In this document: positions 21,681 to 32,130 of the stretch, piece after piece
How the letters are laid out: every line of letters begins with the position of its first letter
Numbering within the stretch: position 1 is the first letter of the stretch
Assembly (NCBI RefSeq): GCF_947172395.1
Contig: NC_069094.1
Coordinates: forward strand, 11,026,292 to 11,090,291
Direction: 5' to 3'
Length of the DNA: 64,000 nt
Source: Bicyclus anynana
Taxonomy: Eukaryota > Arthropoda > Insecta > Lepidoptera > Nymphalidae
Program-made: the position numbers and the translations under genes
Notes under the pieces: model-generated
The model's input: the letters and a program-made list of their open reading frames with translations, nothing else
Databases searched by the model: none
Told to the model about the DNA's origin: nothing

Positions 21681-21908
21681 ATTTGTCGGCGAGTGAGTTA
21701 TTTGATCGGTTAGCAAAATCTAACAAAAAGACTAGTCGGAGAGGCACCTTAAGAAGAAGAAGAAGCAAAATCTACCTTAATTATTGTGATAATATTAGAA
21801 TCAGGTTCTCATGTAATTGGGTTTTAATTATTTACTGTTTATATAATATTATCACAATAATTAAGGTAGATTTTGCTAACCGATCAAATAACTCACTCGC
21901 CGACAAAT
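21681..21908. repeat. 65-bp perfect inverted repeat, left arm split by a 52-base insertion
   Basis: The right arm 21844-21908 matches 21681-21721 plus 21774-21797 exactly. Between these lie 42 extra bases flanked by direct repeats AGCAAAATCT (21712-21721 and 21764-21773). Confidence 0.9.
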
Positions 21909-22502
21909 TCTTATTGTTTATTTGTTATTATATTATTGTTTATAGTTTATTTGTTAGCACTACTATTATTACTACTTTTTGCTATTCTTGTACGCTCAAA
22001 CTGAAATGTATTGTATTAGCCTGTAAGTTTCATATAAGTGAATTCTTTGTAAAATAATAAATATTTTAAACCTAACCCATTAACACATGACAAACAGTCA
22101 ATTATTCTCACGTTTCTGTAGCACCCACGACTATAATTGATCGTCTGTTGGACACATGACTTGTATAGTATTTTCACGCGATCTTCCTTGTAGCACTTAT
22201 CACTACACTATCACTATTTACCTAACACTAACTCAAAGAGATTTCCCTTAGTGACATTCCTCATCAGTTTAGTGGTTTAGGCGCAAAAGCGTAACAAACA
22301 ACCAAACTCATATCCGCATTTTACTTAATAAATGCGTTTTTACCTAAAGTTTCAATTACAGCCGCAAATATAGTCACCGTTAGTCTAGTATTTTACATAG
22401 ATAAGGTCCAAATTCAATTATTATCGGACCGCTTATCATGTGGTTAAAATACGGTCAACTGTGTAAATAGGTTGTGTGATACCTACTGGGATTTATGGCG
22501 AT

Positions 22503-22664
22503 CAGCTGGCCTATTCACTATTTTGTTCTTTATTGTTAACCTATTAAAATAAACATCAAATCAATTGAGAAATGTATGATATCCACTAGTAGTCATCTGA
22601 TGACATTTGTTACATATAGACTCTTAATTTTGTATAACGTCAAAGATAGTGAATTAGCCTGCTG
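22503..22664. mobile_element. MITE of the GGCCTATTCACTATTTT family
   Basis: CAGCTGGCCTATTCACTATT at left and inverse of CAGCAGGCTAATTCACTATC at right. Same family as the segment inside the Gypsy LTRs. Confidence 0.7.
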
Positions 22665-22703
22665 AGCTTTTAAATCATCATTATTTCTTATCAAAAACTG
22701 CTT

Positions 22704-23030
22704 TATTGGTCCTGTGGTTAGCAGGTTCAGCTACGGACAATGAGGTCCAGGGTTCGAATCTCGGGTCAGGCCAACAAAAAAAATTGGGATTTTTCTTACA
22801 TGAATAATCTTAATAGCACCCTGGAGTTAGGAAGTTGGTGTTGGTACACCACCGTGCCTCGGAGAGCACGCAAAGCCGTCGGTCCTGCGCCTGATCTTTC
22901 ACCGGTCGTGCCAGGATGCCGTCCCATCGAAATAGAGAGTGCATCAGTGCTTGCACACACATTTGTGCACTATAACTTAACCTGTGTACTTACCTGGTTA
23001 ATCTCGAAATGAAATTGGCCGCCGTGGCAG
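22704..23030 (+). mobile_element. tRNA-derived SINE-C
   Basis: The head CCTGTGGTTAGCAGGTTCAG and B box GGGTTCGAATCTC precede a body with GTACACCACCGTGCCTCGGA. A single good copy is present here. An overlapping 90-codon frame is coincidental. Confidence 0.65.
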
Positions 23031-23215
23031 AAAAAAAACACAAGTCGGAAGCATATTTTTTCATCTCTCATTTATTTATTACTTCTTTTTTTTTTAATTT
23101 TTAACAATATAAGTATAAAATACAAAACATTATTAAAAATTTATAAAAAAAATTATTATTATCTTATCAGCCCATTTGTTTGTTCCACTAAAGGGCTTTC
23201 TTTATAGTAGAGGGG

Positions 23216-23463
23216 GTTAGCCCTTGACTACAATCTCACCTGATGGAAGACCAGTAGGAAGATGAAAATCCACATCCCTTTCGGTTTATACACGACATCA
23301 TACCGGAACGTTAAATCGCTTGGCGGTACATATTTGCCGGTAGAATACCTAACTAGCCACGGCCGGAACCTCCCACCACCACCTCAATCGGCCCAGCTGA
23401 GGATCGAACCCAAGACCTCCGTCTTGTAAATCCACCGCGCATACCACTGCGCTACGGAGGCCA
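23216..23463 (-). mobile_element. SINE-B near-complete copy
   Basis: Reads from the 3' end to CTACGGAGGCC, so the tRNA-like head with B box (GGATCGAACCC reversed) is included. Confidence 0.8.
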
Positions 23464-23754
23464 TCAAAAACTCAATGAAATATGGTTGATTCAACTCATA
23501 TTTTTTTATTGCATTAGGTACCTTTTAAGTACAAGAACAGAAGTACTCGTAAAACTCAAACAAAGATCTCTTCCGGAATTCGTTCCAGTTTAAAGGCAGC
23601 GGAGAATAATTGTTCCTAAGCTGTTAAAAATTTTACGTCGCGGCAACTCCATAACAAAGTTAGGCTGGTATTTCGTTCAACGCAAAATCTACCGTTGGCT
23701 CTATTTAAAATATCCGGGGCCGGGGTTTCAATACATTTTAAAGTTTATTGTTCA

Positions 23755-23840
23755 CTAGCGCACGCCCGTGACTTCGTCCGCGTGAAATTCAGTTTTTACA
23801 TTTATTGAACCACGGATTTTTCCGGGATGAAATTATACTA
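23755..23840 (-). mobile_element. Helitron-like 3' end fragment
   Basis: CTAGCGCACGCCCGTGACTT, then GTCCGCGTGAAATTCAG and CCACGGATTTTTCCGGG; the RTE fragment at 23862 follows. Confidence 0.6.
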
Positions 23841-23861
23841 ACAAACTCACTACTCGTAGCT

Positions 23862-24115
23862 CAGCGAATCTCGAAGCTGAAGTGGCAATGGGCAGGCCAC
23901 ATAGTCCGAAGAGCCGATGGACGTTGGGGTCCAAGGTGCTGGAATGGCGACCCCGCACCACCAACACCAGCAGTGTTGGTCGACCCCCCCGATAGGTGGA
24001 CCGAGGATATCAAGCGGGTTGCAGGGAGCCGCTGGATGCTAGCGGCTTGAGACCGTTGTGCTTGGAGGTCCATTGCAAGAGAACGTCTATCGGCTGATAA
24101 GGTAAGGTAAGGTAT
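23862..24115 (+). mobile_element. RTE 3' fragment, second subfamily (GGTAAGGTAA tail)
   Basis: Same subfamily as 15816-16077, with tail GATAAGGTAAGGTAAGGTA. It contains a short open frame but is clearly 5'-truncated. Confidence 0.75.
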
Positions 24116-25179
24116 TAGAAAAATGAAATAAAAGAATGATCAATTTTAAAACTGTGCCACATAACAATGCCTTACACAATTTGCCCAACCACTTGGAACT
24201 TCACTAAAGAGATTGAGTTTTATTTCTTTGCACTAAAATCTGCAGTCACTAAACAGTGCCAACACTTATTTGTCGATAACGAATTGAATTAGTTCCAAGA
24301 CTGGGTTACTAGATCATGTTTTGTGTTTCGAATAGTCATGGTTGTTAAAGAGTGAAAACGAGGTCATTCCCGTTGAATTATTTCAGGCTATGATGTGATT
24401 TCGCATCAAAACCGAAGGCCAAAGTGTTCATGAAAATACATTCCAGTTGCACGTACATACGAATACATTAGACACGTACAGAATAAATTATTTTTATTGC
24501 ATGCTAAGTTTTTTGCTATGCGCAATATTTAGATTTAAATGGGGTTGATGACTAGGTTTGAATATATTGATTTTTATGATACATTCGGGTAAATATGTTA
24601 ACTAATTTATACATAAAAAAAAATTGTCTGGATATTTGCAAAATAAATAAGATTGTAAATCTATTAAAAATTTTGTATCTTAATTAGATGAAAATTCATA
24701 CAGTTTTAGCTTGATTACATTAAATATGACATTTTGTAATAAATGAACTATAAACATCAACGCACAAATAACAAAGATATTAGTAAATGTTTGAACTTGT
24801 AATGTTGTATTTGTTTGAACGCTCATACAAATCTAACGACCTACGACGTCATTAGTTCGTACCATTTTGTATGGGGCGTTTTTCAAAGATTCGCGGCAGT
24901 GCTGCAAATCTGACCCTTTAAATCCCTGTAGCTCCAAAAGCTTAGCTTGTCCCTGTTGTGGACAAATTAAAGATGAATTTAAAAAAATGTCGTAGAACGT
25001 TGTAGTAAACTTTTTTTGCTAAAGTAATAATTTAATTACTAAAGTAAAATTATCAAGAGTTTTTAGATATAAGTTAATTAGGGTAGGTCTGGATCTGGAA
25101 TGGCCATTCCCCTTTTCTATAAATCCTGGCGCCTGTTCCATTAAAAATAGTTCAATGATGATGAGTCAAACAATACTAA
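24116..25179. other. No feature seen
   Basis: AT-rich, with a slightly GC-richer patch at 24835-24960; no splice-framed exon found. Confidence 0.5.
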
Positions 25180-25319
25180 CGGCCAGTTTCTTCATCGCAA
25201 GTAACAGTCAAAGTAACGTCATAAATGAAAAGTGACGGTCTTATTCACTGAAAAATAAAGACTTCTTTACTACTTACTACTTTTAGTGTTACTTTAGCTT
25301 TACATGAAGAAACTGGCTG
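25180..25319. mobile_element. Small MITE with TAA duplication
   Basis: TIRs CGGCCAGTTTCTTCAT and CAGCCAGTTTCTTCAT (inverted), extended by AAAGTAAC in both arms; TAA flanks both sides, as in PIF/Harbinger-type MITEs. Confidence 0.65.
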
Positions 25320-25383
25320 TAAATGATCAAGTGATAGTATAATCTTAATGTTAGCACAACTTTGCGTAATCTAGACAGCACAT

Positions 25384-25580
25384 TTAAATAGTTCCGCCAG
25401 CAAATGTCGGAGGGGCGTAGGCAGCGCCTGCATACACTATACAGCCTGCGGTACAGCCTTCAATGTAGCGGAAACTTTGAGTGACACTTGAATTCTGCCC
25501 TCCACCACACCTCACCCGCAGACTTGTCACGTGGCAGCCGTTTTCATTTGTGTTTTGGACCGCGTATTTATATGTTGAGA
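25384..25580 (-). CDS. Orphan Cys-rich terminal-exon-like frame, unknown product
   Basis: I do not recognise this gene with confidence. On the minus strand a TACAG acceptor precedes base 25580 and an open frame of about 65 codons runs to TAA at 25384. It contains four cysteines (NENGC, VRCGGG, EGC, AGC) and ends VYAGAAYAPPTFAGGTI. Codons are much more GC-rich than the flanking DNA, and the interval does not match the other repeats in the window. An AACCCC-type interspersed repeat begins just upstream at about 25590 and may have cut off the rest. The GG..NSSVT..F....G....VYAG spacing loosely recalls MBF2-like secreted proteins, but the cysteines do not fit well. It could be a last exon nested in the large intron, a retrocopy fragment, or part of an unrecognised transposon. 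Confidence 0.3.
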
Positions 25581-25589
25581 CTGTATTTT

Positions 25590-25850
25590 TAAACCCCAAC
25601 GCAAAAAGGGAGGATGTTATATGTTTGACGAGTCTGTCGGTCTGTCTGTGGCACCATAGCTCTCAAACGGAAGAAGCTATTTCAATTTAGTTTTTTTTTA
25701 ATTAAAGGTGACTTATGTGCAAATATTCTCAGACATGTTTGAGAAAATCGGTTGAGCGGTTTTAAAGTTGTTGGGGGTGAAAGTGGCGAAGAACAACCGA
25801 ATGTCTGCAAATATACTAGAATGGCGTCTCAAATTAAAATGAACTGGAAA
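25590..25850 (+). repeat. AACCCCAACGCAAAAA interspersed repeat
   Basis: AACCCCAACGCAAAAAGGGA, GTCGGTCTGTCTGTGGCA, GAGAAAATCGGTTGAGCGG; longer copy than 4890-5060 and directly upstream of the orphan exon-like frame. Confidence 0.6.
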
Positions 25851-25939
25851 AAAATATTGATGACTTGATCGAGAGTGTACCTAATTAATAATTTTATGAC
25901 ATTCGGGGGTTATTCAAAATTTTTAATTTTATGTTATCA

Positions 25940-26110
25940 CTAGCGGATCCGGTCAAACTTCGCTTTGACTTATGTGACTCGCTTTGACTTCTTCAATATC
26001 CCTACCCTACACTACCCTATTCCTACACCTAGCATACCCCTATCCTACCCCTACCCTAACCCTACCCTACCCTACCCCTACCCTACCCTACTCCTTCCCT
26101 TTTTTCTATG
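25940..26110 (-). mobile_element. Helitron-like fragment with (CCCTA) low-complexity run
   Basis: Starts CTAGCGGATCCGGTCAAAC and continues into CCCTACCCTACACTACCC-type sequence to about 26095. The same pyrimidine run occurs in the copy at 30507, so it belongs to the element and is not telomeric. Confidence 0.5.
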
Positions 26111-27054
26111 TAATTTTAAAATTCATTCGTTTATTTCAATAAGGTTTTCTTAATATAAACTTTTGAAAAATTTGCCCTAACATGCGACCAAACGACGTAT
26201 CTCGTGAAGAGAATTAGACAAAATGTCAACCAAAACGTCAATAAGACAAATGTGTTATTGGCTGACATCAGACAACATCTCACTTTTTTTTCGTCATAAC
26301 GTTTTTTATGCAAATTAATGATAATCACGCCATCAATAATAAAATAAAAAAAAAATATAATAAAATAGGCTTGAAAGTGGTTAAATCACACAATATAAAA
26401 AACGCTAAAGCTAACGCTGGTTAAATAAATAAATACATGGTCAGCCAATAAATAAATTACAGCCGACACGATTGAAACGGAAATAAATATTGATTGGATG
26501 TTTCACTTTCAAAATGTCATGTCTATTTTCAATTACCTAATAGTTGTGTTGATCGGGGACAACAAAATACAAATGTCGAACTAGCAAAGGGAAACTGACA
26601 TCGCTAAATGATTGACAGTGTAATAATTTATTTACGGCTACCTGCGTCAAGTCGTGACGGCAGATGAACTCCTGTCTTTTAATAGCCCGCATCGGTGAGT
26701 GAGTCACTCACATTTAGTTAATCGAAGGTTAAATATAACAACAGCACGTTAGCTCTTACGATCGGTTGTTTCTTAATGCCGCAGTAGAATGATGTTAGAA
26801 GAAAAAAAAGAGGTACATATTTAGGTTGAAACTATGCTAATTAGCAAACCTGAGCCCAGTTGCCGCACTATCATCGTGCCGTTGACAACGTTGCTAAAAT
26901 AAATGTGTGCCAGTTGTAAACATCTGTCTGAATGTGGTTTATGTAACCTATCTATCTGTTTTCTTCTAACATCATTGTTGCATCCACACAATGTTCCTCG
27001 CGATGCAGTTCAATCTTTCGTTCTTTTTAACACGTTTATATTTCCTTCACTCAT
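26111..27054. other. No confident feature
   Basis: A 65-codon minus frame (26131-26328) has one hydrophobic stretch but no start context or splice sites to support it. Confidence 0.4.
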
Positions 27055-27215
27055 AACTAACTATGTATGTAAGAAAATTTTGGAATCTTCACCCACTTCC
27101 CGGTCTTCGATTAGGATGAAATTTTGCACACGCTCTAAGTTCTGATGACAATACATGACTAGTTAAGATACGTCAATACAAATTCAATAAGTTTGAAATC
27201 CACCCCTATGATATG
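27055..27215 (-). repeat. Inverted single copy of the 31.1 kb repeat
   Basis: TAACTATGTATGTAAGAAAA, GATTAGGATGAAATTTTGC and GTTTGAAATCCACCCCTATG are the complement of the 31.1 kb unit. Confidence 0.7.
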
Positions 27216-27677
27216 GGTATCAAATGAAAGGGTTTACTGTCAGAAAAAAAACTCCATGTGTTTTTTTAACTATTATATTATTTGTAAGCTGCACAATGTA
27301 ATAGCTAATACGGTGAAGAGGCAAATATAAATTATTTAGAGAGTATAATTCGGCCGTACTAAATGATTTAGATAATATAGGTTGTAGATGGTTACTTTTT
27401 GTTTCTCAGAATAATTCGATACCCACATCAATGGCATTATATTCTCCAAGGGACATGCCCATGACATGACAAACTTTGTGACAGTAGTGGAAACGACAGT
27501 CAACATACTGTCTAATGGAAGTTTACTTAAAAAAACAGTAGATAAGTGAAATGTGATGTACTTATTCGACACTTTGCAAACTTATTTCGTTTAACATGAG
27601 CCACATTTATAAATTGGAATCGAAAGTTTGAAAATATATGCATTTTTCACAATTTCTTGCTCGGGACAAAATTAAAA

Positions 27678-28734
27678 TCTCAGAATACAGAAAAACACCA
27701 GAAGGGGTGATAGCGCAAAGAAGTGAAGCCATTTAAACTACACATTTTATGAGTTAGTACACGACCAAGCGAATACTCACTCTGTGTTTGTCGTGTTGTT
27801 TGACGTGCTATACAGGTGACAAATTTAATTAAATTAAGCCGTCTTGTGCTATTCCTTCGTGTAAAAATGCCGTTGGTAAAAAAAAGAAACTGGATAGGAT
27901 CACATTTCACATGTATGTAGCACAAATTAATATTCTTATGATAAATAATGAATAATTTTTACGTAAATTTCGTTGTCATAGAAACCGATGACTCCATTTT
28001 GTAAGTGTTGCCAATGTAATGGTTTTGATTTTCCCTACTTTTAATTTCTAATCAAGGATTTAATATTTAAGTAAAATATTAATCAACTAAATAGGTAGGC
28101 ATAGGTTCCGGCAAGTAAGTTGAAATAAAAGTGCGGTAATCAGCGCAGATAAAGAAAGTGTAAAATAATCTTAAAGCTTTAAAATTTTACAAAGAACAAT
28201 GGCTTACTATATTATAATAAGTTCGTTCGTTCTTATCTGTTTGCACATTTGTTTGTTTGTCGGTTGTCATTCAATTTTAATAAGCGATACTAAAATATCT
28301 ATTTAAAAAAAATCGGTCCTGTAATACCTAAATAAAATCAAAATTGCGCCCATTTTTTAAATTTGGGCAGTAACATTAAGCGGTTGTCATTCAATTTTGC
28401 AAATACGGTATAGATAAATAAAAATTATATTAATTATTTTCCAAGCAAGAGTTCATTTTCTTGCTGACTCTTAGCAATCACTAGAAAACCGGTCCCACTG
28501 TTTTTTGTTATTTACCGTATAAGTTAACATTGAATGTGATGAACTGTACACTTATTGTTTTCCTTCTAACAGTATAAACCTTTACCACAAAAAAATTTAA
28601 CAGCGCCATGTACTAGCAACATTACGCGGGTGGGAAGTGCGAAGAGTGCGGGATGTTGCTACAATTTTTGGACACACTGCGCGCTATGTAATGACATCTA
28701 AACGTGGCTTCTGGTGTTTTTCTGTATTCTGAGA
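27678..28734 (+). mobile_element. THAP-type DNA transposon remnant (P-element-like), non-autonomous
   Basis: Perfect 27-bp terminal inverted repeats (27678-27704 and 28708-28734, outer ends TCTCAG/CTGAGA) bound 1057 bases and are flanked on both sides by TTAAAA (27672-27677 and 28735-28740). A THAP zinc-finger fragment lies inside on the plus strand. No transposase catalytic core remains. Confidence 0.65.
27836..27955 (+). pseudogene. Decayed THAP domain start of a transposase
   Basis: The plus frame reads KPSCAIPSCKNAVGKKKK, then LDRITFHMYV, and stops at 27955. C-x4-C followed by a basic stretch and ITFH is the beginning of a C2CH THAP DNA-binding domain, whose usual N-terminus starts Met-Pro-(Ser)-Cys. 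Here the expected Met codon is AAG, and an upstream in-frame stop precedes it, so the start is lost. The second half of the finger (C-x2-H) and the AVPTIF-type end are absent. THAP domains occur in P-element-like transposases, which fits the TIR-bounded context. It is too short to name a family with certainty. Confidence 0.5.
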
Positions 28735-28740
28735 TTAAAA

Positions 28741-29614
28741 TGAAGAATTGCTATTCAGACTTCGCTGACGTCGACGTTATAACCGAAGAACTGCTGGTTT
28801 TTCCTACATTATGAACTTAAGTCTTTAGCGCGAGGCATTGTGAGAAGCATATTTAAAACAGTCAAAGGGTTAAGTTTCTTCTCTTCGCTAAAACTTTGAG
28901 AAGAAAGAAAAAATCTAGGAAATCGCATAATCATAGTTGTAGTTCACAGCAAGTGTTTTTTTTATTTAGAAAGGTTGATGGGTTCCATTTTTGGAATTTA
29001 CTCCTTAAGAATCGATTTTTCATATATAGCCCCCGGTATGATAAAAATATGGGCAGTAAAATTTGATGAACGAATGACAGCGTTACGTTTTTTTGTGCGC
29101 AACCTATTCTGCGCACCTTTCACCGTGCGTTGTTGGCGGGCGCGCACGCCGCGGCCTGCTGCTTTTCGATTACGCACCTTTCACTTTTCATGCGTGAGTA
29201 TTGAGACGTACATAGTGTATTCTGCGGGGAAACATACACCTATTTAGACAGTTGATCTGAAAGAGTAAACTTCATTCGTGCGTCGGAGCTGACACACACT
29301 TTTTTTTAATATGTGACGAAATAGGCCGCTGCGTCTTTCGCCTGACTTTACTTTTATGTTCGGTTTTTTTCACATCCAACAGATCGTAGATTTGAATAAT
29401 AACTTGTCACTTCCAAGCATTCACGGGATAAAAGGGGTTCGAGCTATAAACCATACATACACACAGACTACGCTTGATATGTTTATGGACCCTTAAATGA
29501 TTTTAGTTTTTCTTTATGAAGTACGCAATCCGAAACAAATAAAAACGCAAAAGGATTTAAATTTTAAATCACGCATTACGCATTGCGCATTGAAATCCTG
29601 TTCCTGTTTTATAA
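28741..29614. other. No gene seen; CpG-rich patch at 29090-29190
   Basis: GGCGGGCGCGCACGCCGCGG lies in an otherwise AT-rich region, flanked by a repeated TGCGCACCTTTCAC-type sequence. It could be an alternative promoter or enhancer, or simply part of an old repeat. Confidence 0.3.
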
Positions 29615-29974
29615 CATAGTGACGCCGCGTGGTTTCATGCGCGTGGTTCCCGTTACCGTAGGAGTATGGGGATAATATATAGCCTATAGCCTTCCTCGAT
29701 AAATGGGCTATCTAACACCGAAAGAATTTTTCAAATCGGACCAGTAGTTCCTGAGATTAGCGCGTTCAATCAAACAAACAAACAAACAAACAAACAAACA
29801 AACAAACAAACAAACAAACAAACAAACAAACAAACAAACAAACAAACAAACAAACAAACAAACAAACAAACAAACAAACAAACAAACAAACAAACAAACA
29901 AACAAACAAACAAACAAACAAACAAACAAACAAACAAACAAACAAACTCTTCAGCTTTATAATATTAGTATAGA
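29615..29974 (-). mobile_element. Helitron-like element with (CAAA)44 expansion
   Basis: TGACGCCGCGTGGTTTCATG, GATAAATGGGCTATCTAAC, CAAATCGGACCAGTAGTT, the expanded tetranucleotide, then TAATATTAGTATAGA (5' end TCTATACTAATA reversed). The terminal CTAG has become ATAG. Confidence 0.7.
29771..29946. repeat. (CAAA)n microsatellite, about 44 units
   Basis: An uninterrupted 176-base tetranucleotide run inside the Helitron-like element. The neighbouring copy has only about four units. Confidence 0.95.
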
Positions 29975-30127
29975 CTAGCTGATGCATAGCGGTTTTATCC
30001 GCATGGTTCCCGTTTCCATAGGAATACGGGGATAAAATAAATAGGCTATCTAAATGAATTTTTCAAATCGGACCAGTAGTTTTTGAGATTAGCGCTTTCA
30101 AACAAACAAACAAAATATTAGTATAGA
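29975..30127 (-). mobile_element. Helitron-like element abutting the previous one head to tail
   Basis: CTAGCTGATGCATAGCGG starts at the base after the first element ends; internal deletions are present; ends TATTAGTATAGA. Confidence 0.65.
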
Positions 30128-30506
30128 TTACGTGGTTTACGTAATTAGTCCAGACACACATGAGTACCTACCTATATATTCGCTAATATTTTCTGTCTAA
30201 AACACGATATTGATGTTAGTAATTAACCCTGAAATTGTGTCTGTAAATAACAAATACCAATAGTACCCAGTACTATTAATAATGTCTCGTATACTTACAA
30301 ATAATGTATAATTAATGAACAGAGTGACATTGTTGTGGTTATGGTTAGTACTCAAGGGAATCTATCAATAGCAAAACAAATCGTATTGTCTAGATTCATA
30401 GTATTAAGAAAACAGTAAATTAACTACAGACATCTGTAAATAATAATAGCGCAATATTATTTTTATAACTAGGTCTCAATATCTCAACTCCTTATTTATG
30501 AACGAA

Positions 30507-30590
30507 CTAGCAGACGCCCGCGACTTCGTCCGCGTGAAAGTCGATGTAAACTTTCAACTACCCCTACCCTACCCTGCCCTATATATATTT
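30507..30590 (-). mobile_element. Helitron-like 3' end fragment
   Basis: CTAGCAGACGCCCGCGACTT, GTCCGCGTGAAAGTCGATG, then CCCTACCCTACCCTGCCC. Confidence 0.6.
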
Positions 30591-31081
30591 CATGTACAGA
30601 ATTGACCTCAGATTTATTATAAGTATAGATATAGATAACAGTTCGCAACGAGCATATTGTATCAAAATTAGAACTCAAAAACTGCAGATTTTTTTAGTTT
30701 TTGAATACACAATACACATATTAACCTTTATAAAAGGTGGCTTTATTGCTACACAGTCTCTAACAGTCAACCCCTGATGACAGGATTGCGGAGAAAAATT
30801 AGTATGAAAAAAAATTTATATAAAATCTTTATTCTTCAACCAAGTCTTGTACCTGTACTAGGTGGAAAACCGTATAGAAATACACATTTATTTCTAGGTG
30901 TTTTGTATATAGGAACTCTGTTAAAACGTCAAGTTTACCTCTCTGTTTTAGTAAATCTTAATATTTTACACGAAAATAGTTATAAAATAAATAAGAACTT
31001 TAAATAGTTTAAGAAATTAAAAAAACACGCTTTAACACGCACTAAAAATTAAAATTATTTTAAGCAAAGCCTTTTTATCCA

Positions 31082-31430
31082 TATCATGGGGGTGGATTTC
31101 AAACAGCCAGTCCGCCATCTTGGGAAGGCCGCCATTTTAGATTTGTAATGACGTTTCTTAGCTAGTAATGTATTGTCATCAGAACTTAGAGCGTGTGCTA
31201 AACTTCATCCTAATCGAAAACCGGAAAGTGGGTCAAAGATTTTCTTACATACATAGTTACAAGTGTTTGGGGAGGCCGCCATATTGGATTAGTAATGACG
31301 TTTCTTAGCTAGTCATGTATTGTCATCAGAACTCAGAGCGTGTGCAAAATTTCATCCTAATCTAAGACCGGGAATTGGGTCAAATTAAGATTCCAAGATT
31401 TTCTTACATACATAGTTACAAGTGAAGCTA
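31082..31430 (+). repeat. Tandem duplication of about 160 bp
   Basis: Two diverged units share AGGCCGCCAT, ATGACGTTTCTTAGCTAGT, GTATTGTCATCAGAACT and TTTTCTTACATACATAGTTA. Confidence 0.75.
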
Positions 31431-31986
31431 ATTTACGCGTGTTAAAAAGGCTACAAGGAATATATCGCAGCAGTAAACAAAAAGAGGAGAACGGCAGAGA
31501 CGTTATATTATCCGAGCTATAGTGGTTAACGCCTCCCTAATGGCGAGGAAGCTGAAATTTTATTACATCAAGTTGTCCCTAATGAGCCTATAAAGGGTCG
31601 CTTGGAACACAAAGGAATATATCGTATTTCGGGACCAGTTTATATAAGGTCCTTAGGAACATTTTGTACTCAGATTCCCGTTTATTACTGGATCAGCGAA
31701 GCGCTAAGAACATTATGTATACCTATTACCTGCGTTAAACGTAACCTATTGTTATAAATAGATTCATAGCACCTTCTTACTACATACCTAGCGATATTTA
31801 GTAGTAGGCTAGTTGACACTCTTTATTAAATGGTTTTAAATTCTTCATTATCGTTTAGCCCGGGATCCGTGGAACAAATTTAACAAACGAGACAATGTAC
31901 CACGCAATTTGGATATTAAGTTGTATTACTATTAATAAAAACAGTCAAAAATCATCTAGTTAGTAACAACTTCTGGTCTGTGTGAA

Positions 31987-32130
31987 CAGTGGCGTGCACA
32001 AGGTTTGTAAGTAGGATATGCACTATACGTACAAATTGTACAAGATTGAAAATTCCTCCTCCGATACAGACATGTAATGAATCCTCAGGGTATGCATTGC
32101 GTTTATGCATTTATGAAGTACACGCCACTG
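31987..32130. mobile_element. MITE with CAGTGGCGTGCAC ends
   Basis: Ends CAGTGGCGTGCAC and the inverse of CAGTGGCGTGTAC; AGGATATGCACTA interior as in 1697-1834. Confidence 0.65.

Noticed and set aside
25990..26095. Interstitial telomere-like (CCCTA)n
   Set aside because: The insect telomere unit is TTAGG/CCTAA; this CCCTA run is irregular and recurs within other Helitron-like copies (30550).
26131..26328. Small membrane protein (65 codons, minus strand)
   Set aside because: It has one hydrophobic stretch but no splice sites, homology or composition shift to support it.
29708..29987. Two overlapping frames encoding repeated FVCL
   Set aside because: They are translations of the (CAAA)n microsatellite on the minus strand and have no gene context.
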